Assembly (NCBI RefSeq): GCF_012641185.1
Contig: NZ_JAAXLK010000003.1
Location: 64,075 to 128,074, forward strand
Length of the DNA: 64,000 nucleotides
Reading direction: 5' to 3'
Source: Levilactobacillus tujiorum
GTDB taxonomy: Bacteria > Bacillota > Bacilli > Lactobacillales > Lactobacillaceae
Shown: positions 44,056 through 53,509 of the stretch, in pieces
How the letters are laid out: each line of letters starts with the position of its first letter
Numbering within the stretch: position 1 is the stretch's first letter
Position numbers and translations under genes: made by a program
The notes under the pieces: model-generated
The model's input: the letters and a program-made list of their open reading frames with translations, nothing else
What the model was told of the DNA's origin: nothing
Database searches by the model: none

Positions 44056-45267
44056 ATGTTTGAAGGAAAACATGTGACGTTGACGGTGAGCGGGAGTGTT
44101 GCGGCGTATAAAGCGGCGACGTTAGCCCGTGAGCTACAGCGTGCAGGCGCCGCGGTGCGGGTGATTTTAACGCGTGCAGCTACTAAATTTGTGACGCCCG
44201 CAACCTTTGCGGCATTGACGAAGCAACCGGTACTAACGGATGAGACGTGGTGGCGCAATGATGGTCAAATTGCCCACGTCGAATTGGCAGACTGGACGGA
44301 TTTAGCCCTGGCTGCCCCTGCGTCCGCTAACCTAATGGCCCAGTTGGCCCAGGGACAAGCGGACGACGTGGCCAGTGCCACTTGGTTAGCCACGGCTGCG
44401 CCCAAAGTGGTGGTGCCAGCGATGAATAGTCATATGTGGCAGGCCGCAGCGACCCAACACAATCGGCAACAGTTATTAGCTGATGGTGTCGTGGTGCTTC
44501 AGCCGGCTACGGGGGCCCTTGCCGAAGGCTACTCGGGAACTGGTCGTTTCCCTGAACCCGCGGAAATCATGACGCAACTTCAACAATTGAGCATGTTTGC
44601 CCCGCAAATTCTGCAAGGTAAACACGTCATTGTGACCGCTGGAGGCACCCGCGAACGACTCGATCCCGTTCGCTTTTTGACGAATGATTCCTCTGGTAAA
44701 ATGGGGTACGCCGTCGCAGCCGCAGCTCAGGCGGCCGGAGCCGATGTCACCTTGATTACGGCACCGACGCGGTTGACGCCGCCAGCAGGGGTAACCGTGG
44801 TTCCAATCCAAAGTACGACGGACTTAGCGGATGCCGTGTTAGCACGCTTCCCACAGGCGGACGCGTTGGTGATGGCAGCGGCCGTGGCGGACTTTCAACC
44901 GCTCACGGTGGCTGATCAGAAGATCAAGAAGACGGCGGATAACGATGAACTTATTCTGAAGCTGAAGAAGACCCCGGATATTTTAGCTGAGGTGGCTAAA
45001 ATCAAAAAGTCAGAGCAGGTCACCGTTGGTTTTGCGGCTGAGACACAGAATCTACTCGCTAATGCCCGACAGAAATTGCAACGTAAGTCGTTGGATTTGT
45101 TGGCGGCCAACGATGTTTCTCAGGCGGGGATTGGGTTTGACAGCGATGACAATCAAGTGACGTTCATTCAGGCCGATGGGACGAGTGACCAGACGCCTAA
45201 GACTAGCAAACGAGTCATTGCCACGGCTTTGATTAAACGATTAGCAACTATTCTAGAAACAAAGTGA
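44056..45267 (+). CDS. coaBC: Bifunctional phosphopantothenoylcysteine decarboxylase/phosphopantothenate--cysteine ligase
   Basis: 403 residues. It carries out two steps of coenzyme A synthesis. The CoaC flavoprotein half (about 1-180) has GSVAAYKAATLARELQ, HVELADW (catalytic His), PAMNSHMW and the Cys-free TGALAEGYSGTGRFPEP lid. The CoaB half starts KHVIVTAGGTRERLDPVRFL and has NDSSGKMGYA and KIKKT...LKKTPDIL. GGAGGAAAGCT precedes ATG 44056. Confidence 0.95.
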   Translation: MFEGKHVTLTVSGSVAAYKAATLARELQRAGAAVRVILTRAATKFVTPATFAALTKQPVLTDETWWRNDGQIAHVELADWTDLALAAPASANLMAQLAQGQADDVASATWLATAAPKVVVPAMNSHMWQAAATQHNRQQLLADGVVVLQPATGALAEGYSGTGRFPEPAEIMTQLQQLSMFAPQILQGKHVIVTAGGTRERLDPVRFLTNDSSGKMGYAVAAAAQAAGADVTLITAPTRLTPPAGVTVVPIQSTTDLADAVLARFPQADALVMAAAVADFQPLTVADQKIKKTADNDELILKLKKTPDILAEVAKIKKSEQVTVGFAAETQNLLANARQKLQRKSLDLLAANDVSQAGIGFDSDDNQVTFIQADGTSDQTPKTSKRVIATALIKRLATILETK

Positions 45268-45277
45268 GGTGACTATC

Positions 45278-47695
45278 ATGGCCCAAATTGGCCAAATCTT
45301 AGTTGATGTCCCGACAATGCAGACCAACGATCCTTATTCTTATGCCATTCCTGCTGAGTTAGAACATCAAGTACAAGTGGGGATGCGGGTCGTGGTTCCC
45401 TTTGGTCGCGGCCACCGGTTGGTCTCCGGTGTTGTGGTAGGGCTAAGCGACGTAACGAATTTTGACGGTCAGCTCAAACCAATTGAAACGGTGCTGGATC
45501 TCGCGCCCGTATTAAACTCGGAATTGCGGCAGTTAGCCGATTGGCTGGCGACGACCACTTATGCGTTTCGGATTACGTGTATTCAAACGATGCTGCCCAA
45601 TCTATTGAAGACGCAACCCAAGCGTCAGGTTCAACCAACGGAAACGTTAACGCCTGCTGAAATGGCGACTTATTTTCCGGAAGGCGCGCCCCGAGATTTT
45701 GACACCTCTAAGCTGGATGCCACGACGTTAGCAGGCTTGTTGAAGCTGCAACGAGCGGGCAAGGTTGAAGTGGTGTATGACGTTAAAAATAAGGCGGCAG
45801 CCAAGACGACAACGGGCATTACACCGGCGCTTACGCCGGCTAAGCTACGCGAGATTGCCGCAACGGTTAGCAAGCGGGCGCCCAAGCAAGCGCTCCTCTT
45901 GACCTACTTGGCGCAAATGACGGGGGACAGCGCCCAAGCACAGACGGTCGTGGCGAAACGAGCGGGGGTGACGCCCGCTGTCATCGCAACGGCTGCCGAT
46001 AAGGGCTGGCTGAAGAAGTCAACGTTAGAAGTTTATCGTGATCCCTTCCACCAGCCCGTCAAGCCCAGTCAGCCGCTAGAATTAAACGCGGAACAGCAGA
46101 CGGCAGTGACGGCCATTACCCAGGCAATTGACGCACAACACGCGCAAAATTTCTTAGTGGAAGGTGTGACAGGAAGTGGCAAGACGGAAGTCTACCTGCA
46201 AAGCATCGCCCAGGCGCTTCAGCAGGGGCGTACAGCCCTCATGCTGGTTCCGGAAATTGCGCTGACACCACAGATGGTCAACCGCGTTAAGGCACGGTTC
46301 GGTCAGCGAGTGGCGGTGCTACACAGTGGCCTCTCCAAGGGGGAACAGTATGATGAGTGGCGCCGCATTGATCGTGGGGAAGCCACGGTGGTGGTTGGAG
46401 CACGTTCGGCGGTTTTCGCTCCCGTTGAAAATTTAGGCATCATTATCATGGACGAGGAACATGAGAGTAGTTACAAGCAGGATGAGAATCCTCGCTACCA
46501 TGCCCGCGATGTCGCCCTGTGGCGCGGAAAATATCATCACTGCCCCGTAGTTTTGGGGAGTGCCACCCCATCTTTAGAGACTCGTGCGCGGGCGGCTAAG
46601 GGCTTATACACGCGGTTAGTTTTGTCTAAGCGCGCTAAGGCCCAGCCGATGCCCACGGTTCACGTGGTGGACATGCGAGAACAGTTGAAGCAACAGGGTG
46701 ACAGTGATTTTTCAGAGCCCTTGATGACCGCCATCAAGGAGCGGTTGGACCGCCATGAACAGGTGGTATTGATGTTGAACCGTCGCGGATACTCTTCCTT
46801 TGTGATGTGCCGGGATTGTGGCTTCGTGCTGAAATGTCCTAATTGTGATATTTCGCTGACGCTCCACATGGATAGCCATAGTATGAAGTGCCATTATTGT
46901 GGTCACGAAGAACCCATTCCTCACGTTTGCCCTAACTGTCATAGTCGAAAAATTCGCTACTACGGCACGGGAACCCAGAAGGTCCAGCAGGCACTGGAAA
47001 AATTGCTGCCAACTGCTAAAATTTTGCGGATGGATGTGGATTCAACCCGGCGTAAGGGCGCCCATGAGCGAATTTTGCGGCAGTTCGGACAACACCGGGC
47101 AGATATCTTGCTAGGGACACAGATGATTGCCAAAGGCTTGGATTTTCCGAACGTCACGTTGGTCGGCGTGTTGAATGCCGATACCGCGCTGGGATTACCG
47201 GACTTTCGCGCGAGTGAGCGGACCTTCCAGCTACTGACGCAGGTCAGTGGGCGTGCGGGTCGGGCGACGAAACCGGGAGAAGTCTTTATTCAAACGTTCA
47301 ATCCGGATCACTACGCGATTCAATTGGCGCAGCATCAAGATTATGAGCGGTTCTTTGTCACGGAAATGCATATTCGGCATCAGGGCAACTACCCACCGTA
47401 TTATTTTGCCGTTCAGTTAACGGCTAGTCACGAAGAAGAGGCGGTTGCCGCTAAAGCCATGTATCAGATTGTGGCGGCCTTAAAGCAGGGATTAAGCCCG
47501 GCGGCAATTATTCTGGGTCCTACGCCTAAAGCTATCGCGCGAGTGAAGCGCAAGTATTACTACCAAGTGGTGGTGAAGTACAAGCAAGAGCCACAGCTCC
47601 GACCGGTCTTGGAGCAGATTCGCCAGGCTGCCCAGATTCCGGCCCGCCACGGCCTCTCGGTGACGATTGATTCCGAGCCGATGAACTTTATGTAA
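45278..47695 (+). CDS. priA: Primosomal replication restart helicase PriA
   Basis: 805 residues. It reloads the replisome at stalled forks. An N-terminal DNA-binding domain (3'-end and winged-helix parts) precedes the helicase core: GVTGSGKTEVYLQ (Walker A), IIIMDEEHESSYKQ (Walker B). The zinc knuckles CRDCGFVLKCPNC and CHYCGHEEPIPHVCPNC sit between the two helicase lobes, and LLGTQMIAKGLDFPNV follows. GAGGTG lies before ATG 45278; a GTG nine bases earlier is in frame but overlaps it. In Bacillus def follows; here a repeat copy does. Confidence 0.97.
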   Translation: MAQIGQILVDVPTMQTNDPYSYAIPAELEHQVQVGMRVVVPFGRGHRLVSGVVVGLSDVTNFDGQLKPIETVLDLAPVLNSELRQLADWLATTTYAFRITCIQTMLPNLLKTQPKRQVQPTETLTPAEMATYFPEGAPRDFDTSKLDATTLAGLLKLQRAGKVEVVYDVKNKAAAKTTTGITPALTPAKLREIAATVSKRAPKQALLLTYLAQMTGDSAQAQTVVAKRAGVTPAVIATAADKGWLKKSTLEVYRDPFHQPVKPSQPLELNAEQQTAVTAITQAIDAQHAQNFLVEGVTGSGKTEVYLQSIAQALQQGRTALMLVPEIALTPQMVNRVKARFGQRVAVLHSGLSKGEQYDEWRRIDRGEATVVVGARSAVFAPVENLGIIIMDEEHESSYKQDENPRYHARDVALWRGKYHHCPVVLGSATPSLETRARAAKGLYTRLVLSKRAKAQPMPTVHVVDMREQLKQQGDSDFSEPLMTAIKERLDRHEQVVLMLNRRGYSSFVMCRDCGFVLKCPNCDISLTLHMDSHSMKCHYCGHEEPIPHVCPNCHSRKIRYYGTGTQKVQQALEKLLPTAKILRMDVDSTRRKGAHERILRQFGQHRADILLGTQMIAKGLDFPNVTLVGVLNADTALGLPDFRASERTFQLLTQVSGRAGRATKPGEVFIQTFNPDHYAIQLAQHQDYERFFVTEMHIRHQGNYPPYYFAVQLTASHEEEAVAAKAMYQIVAALKQGLSPAAIILGPTPKAIARVKRKYYYQVVVKYKQEPQLRPVLEQIRQAAQIPARHGLSVTIDSEPMNFM

Positions 47696-47700
47696 CTCGA

Positions 47701-48079
47701 CTAAGGGTTGAAACTTAAAAGTTCTGTAAGGGCCGTGGTAGCACGCTTGAATGATTGAGAAATAAACAACATAGATGATTCCTGTCGCCTTACCGTTCGC
47801 CAAATTTGAGCTGGAACGCTGTGGGCAGGACGGCTAGAGCCATGAAGCGGTCTCTAGCCTCGTTTTGAGCCGAAAGAACACGTCACAAAGTCGCCATTTA
47901 CCAAGAGAACCACTTGGTAAATCCCACGGCTGAGCTCAAATTTGGCTCACTTACGGCTATGTGGTTGTTATCAGCTACTATTGCCTAAATGCTGACGTGC
48001 TGAGTGTTTAGCCCACTTTTCAGACGACAGTCCTTGTCGATCAAGCGTTGGCAAAGTTTATAGTCCTTTCAACCTTTAG
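47701..48079 (+). repeat. Intergenic repeat copy D (module 1 only, both ends)
   Basis: 379 bp from CTAAGGGTTGAAA (47701-47713) to TTTCAACCTTTAG (48067-48079), a 13-bp terminal inverted repeat with one mismatch. It has the same left arm, module 1 (47799-47946) and right arm as copy B, but module 2 and most of the linker are absent. So the modules can be lost or gained separately. It begins five bases after the priA stop codon. Confidence 0.9.
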
Positions 48080-48121
48080 GAAATCAATAAAAAAATCGCC
48101 TAAATGTCCAAAGGTGATAGG

Positions 48122-48146
48122 GATTGGGCGCCCAATCTGCTATGAT
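48122..48146 (+). promoter_or_regulatory. Perfect 16-bp palindrome next to a -10 box upstream of fmt
   Basis: GATTGGGCGCCCAATC (48122-48137) is fully symmetric. TATGAT follows at 48141-48146, with no good -35. A repressor or activator site at the fmt promoter is possible. The rest of 48080-48305 shows no gene. Confidence 0.4.
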
Positions 48147-48305
48147 TGGGATAGTATGAATGAGTACGAGTAGCGGCTTAGTCTGGCAGATGAACTTTTG
48201 CACAGTGTTCAAGCATAGTTGACTAAAACGACTGGTAATGCCTGCAGTTATGTAACGGTCAATTTATCAATAAGAGAAATTAAAAACAAGAAAGTATGGT
48301 GTACG

Positions 48306-49250
48306 ATGACTTCAGTAATTTTTATGGGCACGCCTAAATTTTCGGCGCCCATTTTGAGTAGTTTAATTGAGCGGGGGTACGACGTTTTAGCTGTCGTGAC
48401 GCAACCCGATCGACGGGTGGGACGTAAGCACGTGTTGACGGCATCCCCCGTAAAAGAGGTTGCGGTGGCTCACAACATCGAGGTGCTACAGCCGCAGAAG
48501 ATTTCAGGCAGCGAAGAAATGGCACGGGCCATCGAGCTGGCACCGGATCTGATTGTAACGGCTGCCTTCGGCCAATTTCTGCCGACCAAATTATTGAAGG
48601 CCGCTAAGGTGGCTGCGGTCAACGTTCACGCGTCACTATTGCCTAAGTACCGCGGCGGGGCACCCGTTCACTATGCCATTATGAATGGCGATAAGGAAAC
48701 CGGCGTCTCCATTATGTTCATGGAAAAGAAGATGGATGCCGGGGCCGTGTTGGCACAACGGGCAATTCCTATCACGGACCAAGACGATGTGGGCACGATG
48801 TTTGATAAATTAAGCATCGTGGGCCGTGATTTACTGCTGGAAACTTTGCCGAAGTTGTTGGCGGGTGAGATTACGCCAGTCCCGCAAGACGAGTCACAGG
48901 TGACCTTTTCACCGACGATCAAGTCCGAGGAAGAACGGATCGACTTGAACCTGAGTGCCCATTTAATTGACTGCAAGGTTCGGGCGTTACGGCCTGCGCC
49001 GATTGCTCATATTTACTTGAACGGGGTGCGGACCAAGCTCTGGGACGTTACCGTCTTGGACGCAACCACTGACTTACAACCGGGCGCTTTGGTCAGCCAT
49101 GATAAGCACCACTTGGCGATTGCGACCGGAGAACATGGGGTGTTGAGCCTTAATGAAATTCAACCGGCCGGGAAACCCAAGTTGACGATTACAGACTTCT
49201 TGAACGGCACGAGTGACGCACTGACAATTGGTGAACAGGTGGCTAAATAA
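48306..49250 (+). CDS. fmt: Methionyl-tRNA formyltransferase
   Basis: 314 residues. It formylates Met-tRNA for initiation using 10-formyl-THF. VIFMGTPKFSAPILSSL, the catalytic VNVHASLLPKYRGGAPVHYAI segment (in part: HASLLPKYRGGAP) and ETGVSIMFMEKKMDAG are intact. The C-terminal OB-like domain follows. The ATG at 48306 fits homologues, but its ribosome binding site is unusually weak for this window (AGAAAGTATGGTGTACG). It overlaps rsmB by one base. Confidence 0.95.
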   Translation: MTSVIFMGTPKFSAPILSSLIERGYDVLAVVTQPDRRVGRKHVLTASPVKEVAVAHNIEVLQPQKISGSEEMARAIELAPDLIVTAAFGQFLPTKLLKAAKVAAVNVHASLLPKYRGGAPVHYAIMNGDKETGVSIMFMEKKMDAGAVLAQRAIPITDQDDVGTMFDKLSIVGRDLLLETLPKLLAGEITPVPQDESQVTFSPTIKSEEERIDLNLSAHLIDCKVRALRPAPIAHIYLNGVRTKLWDVTVLDATTDLQPGALVSHDKHHLAIATGEHGVLSLNEIQPAGKPKLTITDFLNGTSDALTIGEQVAK

Positions 49251-50593
49251 TGACAAAAAATACAACACCTCGGGCTTTAGCCGTTGAAGCATTGACGCGC
49301 GTAGCTAATGGGGCATATTCAAATTTACAATTGGAACAGACCTTGGAGAGCCACAATTTAAGTGATGTGGATCGGCGGTTCGTTACCAACTTGGTGTACG
49401 GCACGATTCAACATCAATTGACCTTGGAATACTATCTGGCTGAGTTTGTAAAGTCTAACCAGAAGGTGTTGCCATGGGTTAAGATGACGCTATTAGTGGC
49501 GTTATACCAAGAACTTTACTTAGACCGCGTGCCAAAGCGGGCCATCTTCAATGAAGCGATTCAACTGGCTAAGGATCGGGGCCACGAGGGGATTCGGCGT
49601 TTCGTGACTGGGGTACTCCACGCGATGGATCGACAAGGCTTGCCAGACATTAGTCAGATCAAGGACCCCGTCCAACGGTTGAGTCTCCAATACTCCGTAC
49701 CAGAATGGTTGGTTAAGGCGATTCAAAAGCAAGTTGGGGCAGAACGTGCGGTCAGCATTCTAGAGACCATTAACCAACCCGCAGCACAGTCCGTGCGGGT
49801 GAATACGGCAGTGGCGACGGTTGAATCGGTCCAACAATCCCTTGAGGATCAAGGCTATACGGTGACCCCTAGTGTGGTTGCGGGGAATGCCTTTCGTTTG
49901 GACGACAAGGCAGCCAACCAAAGCAATGTCTTTGAAACGGGTGAGCTGACCATTCAAGATGAGAGTGCAATGTTGCCGGTGGAAGCTTTGCAGGTTCGAC
50001 CAGGTGATCAAGTCTTAGATGCTTGTGCGGCGCCTGGGGGTAAGACCACTCAGATTGCAGCCTTACTGGATGCCCATTCGGGTGGCAAAGTGACGGCACT
50101 AGACTTGCATCCAAAGAAAGTTAATCTGATCGAAAAAAATGTGGAACGGTTGCAAGTGGCCGATCGCGTCGACGCTGAGGCCTTAGACGCCCGCAAGATT
50201 AACGATCGTTTCCCTAAGAAGCAGTTCGATCGTATCTTAGTGGATGCACCTTGTTCTGGCTTAGGCTTAATCCGGCGTAAACCGGAGATTCGCTATGAAA
50301 AGACGCCACAGGATATTCAACAGTTACAACGGGTACAGTTGGACATCTTGGATGCAGTGAGTGAAAAATTAAAGCCAAATGGTATTTTGGTCTACAGTAC
50401 CTGCACGATTCTGGACACCGAGAACGCCGATGTCGCAGCTAAATTCTTGGCTGACCATCCGGACTTTGAATCAATGCGGGTAGAGACGCAGTTAAACGTT
50501 AAGGATGATCGCACCACGGATACGTTAGCAATCTATCCGGATGATTTTGATTCAGATGGTTTCTTCGTGAGTGCCTTTCGTAAGAAAAAATAG
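49250..50593 (+). CDS. rsmB: 16S rRNA (cytosine-967-C5)-methyltransferase
   Basis: 447 residues. An N-terminal NusB-like RNA-binding domain (about 1-150) precedes the SAM methylase: DACAAPGGKTTQIAALL, ALDLHPKKVNLIEKN, VDAPCSGLGLIRRKPE with the catalytic Cys, and VYSTCTILDTEN with the second Cys. The start overlaps the fmt stop. The rlmN gene found next in Bacillus is absent; stp follows directly. Confidence 0.96.
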   Translation: MTKNTTPRALAVEALTRVANGAYSNLQLEQTLESHNLSDVDRRFVTNLVYGTIQHQLTLEYYLAEFVKSNQKVLPWVKMTLLVALYQELYLDRVPKRAIFNEAIQLAKDRGHEGIRRFVTGVLHAMDRQGLPDISQIKDPVQRLSLQYSVPEWLVKAIQKQVGAERAVSILETINQPAAQSVRVNTAVATVESVQQSLEDQGYTVTPSVVAGNAFRLDDKAANQSNVFETGELTIQDESAMLPVEALQVRPGDQVLDACAAPGGKTTQIAALLDAHSGGKVTALDLHPKKVNLIEKNVERLQVADRVDAEALDARKINDRFPKKQFDRILVDAPCSGLGLIRRKPEIRYEKTPQDIQQLQRVQLDILDAVSEKLKPNGILVYSTCTILDTENADVAAKFLADHPDFESMRVETQLNVKDDRTTDTLAIYPDDFDSDGFFVSAFRKKK

Positions 50594-50605
50594 GGGTGAC
50601 GGGCA

Positions 50606-51349
50606 ATGAAAGTGGCATACCGAACGTCAATTGGCAAGCAACGCCAAGATAATGAAGATTACGTGGATGTTTTCACGAATTTAGCGGGCCAACACCTGGC
50701 CATTATCGCGGATGGAATTGGTGGCCATCAGGGGGGCGACGTGGCGAGTGCCATGGCGGTTTCTCACTTGGGCCATGAGTTCGAGCAGACCAGTTTGACG
50801 ACTCCGGCGGCTGCGCGCACCTGGATTACGGGTGAGATCACGGCGGAGAATCAATCCATCATTGATAAGTCCAATCAGTTCGCTGACCTTAACGGGATGG
50901 GTACCACGCTGGTAGCGGCGCTGTACTTTACCGATGAAGTGGTGATTGCCAGCATCGGCGATTCGCGGGCGTATCTGTTACGAGACGGCCATTTTCGGCA
51001 GTTAACGGAAGACCATTCCTTGGTGAACGAACTTGTCAAACGTGGCGAGATCAGTAAACAAGCGGCCCGTCATCATCCACAAAAGAATGTGATCATTCGT
51101 TCTTTAGGAATTTCGTCCGACGCTCATTTTGATTTGAACACGTACCCATTAGTGATTGGGGACCAGTTATTGTTGTGTACGGATGGTCTCACCAATATGG
51201 TGACGGATGAGGATATTCAACGGGTGCTGCTCAGCAAGCGAACGGTTAATGAAAAATGTGACCGGCTGGTTGAAATGGCCAATGCTGCCGGTGGACTAGA
51301 CAACATTACGGTTTTAATCATCGCCAACCTTGACGGGGAGGTGAGCTGA
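50606..51349 (+). CDS. stp: PP2C-type protein serine/threonine phosphatase
   Basis: 247 residues. It reverses phosphorylation by the kinase encoded next. PP2C metal-binding motifs are in place: RQDNEDYVDV, IIADGIGGHQGGDVAS, GMGTTLVAAL, IGDSRAYLL and CTDGLTNMV, closing with GGLDNITVLI. Its stop overlaps the kinase start (TGATG). Confidence 0.96.
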   Translation: MKVAYRTSIGKQRQDNEDYVDVFTNLAGQHLAIIADGIGGHQGGDVASAMAVSHLGHEFEQTSLTTPAAARTWITGEITAENQSIIDKSNQFADLNGMGTTLVAALYFTDEVVIASIGDSRAYLLRDGHFRQLTEDHSLVNELVKRGEISKQAARHHPQKNVIIRSLGISSDAHFDLNTYPLVIGDQLLLCTDGLTNMVTDEDIQRVLLSKRTVNEKCDRLVEMANAAGGLDNITVLIIANLDGEVS

Positions 51350-53382
51350 TGCGCGCGGGTTATACGCTAAACGGCCGTTACCGCATTGTTCGCGCTCTGG
51401 GCGAGGGCGGAATGGCTAACGTTTATTTAGCACACGATTTGATTTTAGATCGGGACGTCTCGGTCAAACTCCTCCGATTGGATTTGCGAGATGATCCGGG
51501 CACCGTCCGTCGGTTCCAGCGAGAGGCATTGGCGGCTACGGAATTGGTGGACGACAATATCGTCCAGGTCTATGATGTCGGTGAAGAGAATGGCATGCAG
51601 TACTTGGTGATGGAGTACGTCGAAGGTACCGATTTGAAGGCGTACATTAAGCGGCATTTTCCAATCGCGTACCAAGAAGTTATTCAAATCATGGAACAGA
51701 TCTTAAACGCGGTGAAGACGGCGCACGAGCATAACATTATTCATCGGGATCTGAAGCCCCAGAATATCTTAATTGATGAGCATCAGGTCGCTAAGATTAC
51801 CGATTTCGGGATTGCCGTGGCTTTGTCGGAACATAGTCTGACGCAGACGAATACGGTGTTAGGTTCGGTTCACTATCTGTCGCCTGAACAAGCGCGTGGC
51901 GGTATGGCAACGAAGCAGTCGGATATTTATTCGCTGGGGATTATTCTCTATGAGATGCTGACCGGGACGGTTCCCTTTGAGGGGGAAACAGCCGTTTCGA
52001 TTGCGTTGAAACACTTCCAGTCGGAAATTCCTTCCGTGCGGGATATTGATCCACGGATTCCGCAAGCCTTGGAAAATGTGGTGTTAAAGGCAACTGCCAA
52101 ACGCCCCGCCGATCGGTATACCGATGTGGCGAGCATGGCAGATGATTTGCGCACGTCGCTTTCGCCTAAGCGGGCGGGGGAAGTGCGCTTCACGCCGGCA
52201 CAAGACGATGATGGTGAGACGAAGGTTCTACCGGTCAGTGCGTTGAATACCACGCCGGTGCCGCATGCGATTGCGAAGCCGGTTGGTGAACAGGATCAGG
52301 CTACTCAGGATGAGTCACAGTCAGCGGATCAGCCAGATACGGGTAAGAAGAAACGTAAGAAGTATCGCCACCCACGTCGCCGCAAGTTCCTCATCGCAGG
52401 GGGGATTATCCTCTTAATCTTCCTCGGCATCATCATTGGCGTGGCCCTCTTTCGGCCGCAGATGACTAATGTTCCCGATGTGATTGGGGATAAAGAGTCG
52501 GTGGCGCGCAGTGCACTGGTCACGGCCAAGTTGAAGGTAGGAACCGTCCACAAGACCGCGAGTGACAAAGTTAAAATTCACCGGGTTGTGCGGACGGAAC
52601 CGCGTTCGGGAACGCAGCTGAAGCAAAAGAGTGTCGTTGATTTGTGGATTAGCACGGGACCTAAGCGGTACAAACTGGCCAATTATCAAGGCGATGCTTA
52701 CGCTAGCACGGCGGCCAAACTCGAGGCGTTAGGCTTCACCGTTCACCGTGAGTCCGTTCATTCGACGAGTGTGCCGGCTGGACGGATCATGCAGCAGAGT
52801 CTAGCGGCGGGACGTAACGTGGTCCCTAGCAAGACGGATCTGACGTTTACGGTGTCGACGGGGTCAGAAACGGTGACGTTGGCTGATCTGACCAATAAGA
52901 CGAAGAGCCAGGCGCAGAGCTATGCGACGAATCATAATCTGAATTTGGCCTTCCAATATGCCTATTCGAATGACGTTGCCAAGGGTCGCGTGATCCGGCA
53001 ATCGCCAGGTGAGGGCGCAGTTGTTCACGAAGGAGACGAGATCACCTTAACCATGTCGCGCGGTGATCGTAGTGAAAGCAGCTCGAGTGTGGATGAATTC
53101 AGTGTGGACGTCAAGATTCCGTTCGATAGCGGCTCTACCGACGATCAGAGCACGGATGATGACAGCTCTAGCAGCAGTTCCTCCAGTAGCGACAGTAATT
53201 TAGTTCAGATCTACTTGAAGGACCAAGATCACTCGTTAAGCTCGATTTACAAACAGATGACGATTACGGACGATACAACGGTTACGTTGCCGTTTACGGT
53301 CACATCGGGTAAATCTGGGGCTTATAAAGTGGTTCGTGATGGTCACGTCATTGCTTCTGACAATCACGTCACGAAAAATTAG
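51349..53382 (+). CDS. prkC: PASTA-domain serine/threonine protein kinase
   Basis: 677 residues. A cytoplasmic kinase domain (about 10-275) has GEGGMANVYLA, catalytic IIHRDLKPQN and ITDFGIA, and an activation loop ending SPEQARG. A linker rich in Asp/Gln and a basic stop-transfer region (GKKKRKKYRHPRRRK) lead to a membrane helix (about 343-366). Outside are about three PASTA repeats (VPDVIGDKESVARSAL and so on) that sense muropeptides or lipid II. A run of Ser follows, then a C-terminal beta domain. It controls growth and wall synthesis with the upstream phosphatase. Confidence 0.96.
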   Translation: MRAGYTLNGRYRIVRALGEGGMANVYLAHDLILDRDVSVKLLRLDLRDDPGTVRRFQREALAATELVDDNIVQVYDVGEENGMQYLVMEYVEGTDLKAYIKRHFPIAYQEVIQIMEQILNAVKTAHEHNIIHRDLKPQNILIDEHQVAKITDFGIAVALSEHSLTQTNTVLGSVHYLSPEQARGGMATKQSDIYSLGIILYEMLTGTVPFEGETAVSIALKHFQSEIPSVRDIDPRIPQALENVVLKATAKRPADRYTDVASMADDLRTSLSPKRAGEVRFTPAQDDDGETKVLPVSALNTTPVPHAIAKPVGEQDQATQDESQSADQPDTGKKKRKKYRHPRRRKFLIAGGIILLIFLGIIIGVALFRPQMTNVPDVIGDKESVARSALVTAKLKVGTVHKTASDKVKIHRVVRTEPRSGTQLKQKSVVDLWISTGPKRYKLANYQGDAYASTAAKLEALGFTVHRESVHSTSVPAGRIMQQSLAAGRNVVPSKTDLTFTVSTGSETVTLADLTNKTKSQAQSYATNHNLNLAFQYAYSNDVAKGRVIRQSPGEGAVVHEGDEITLTMSRGDRSESSSSVDEFSVDVKIPFDSGSTDDQSTDDDSSSSSSSSSDSNLVQIYLKDQDHSLSSIYKQMTITDDTTVTLPFTVTSGKSGAYKVVRDGHVIASDNHVTKN

Positions 53383-53402
53383 TGAAAAAACCTGCATTTA
53401 TA

Positions 53403-53440
53403 GCTCAGTTCTTTTATAATGATAAAGGACTGAGTTTTTT
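53403..53440 (+). terminator. Terminator after prkC
   Basis: CTCAGTTCTTT pairs with AAAGGACTGAG, followed by six T. rsgA starts 70 bases on. Confidence 0.85.
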
Positions 53441-53509
53441 GGTACTTAGTGGCGCCCACCCCGTGAATATGGAGCGGGCGTGAGCGAACCAAGATAAGGG
53501 AGGTGCTGC

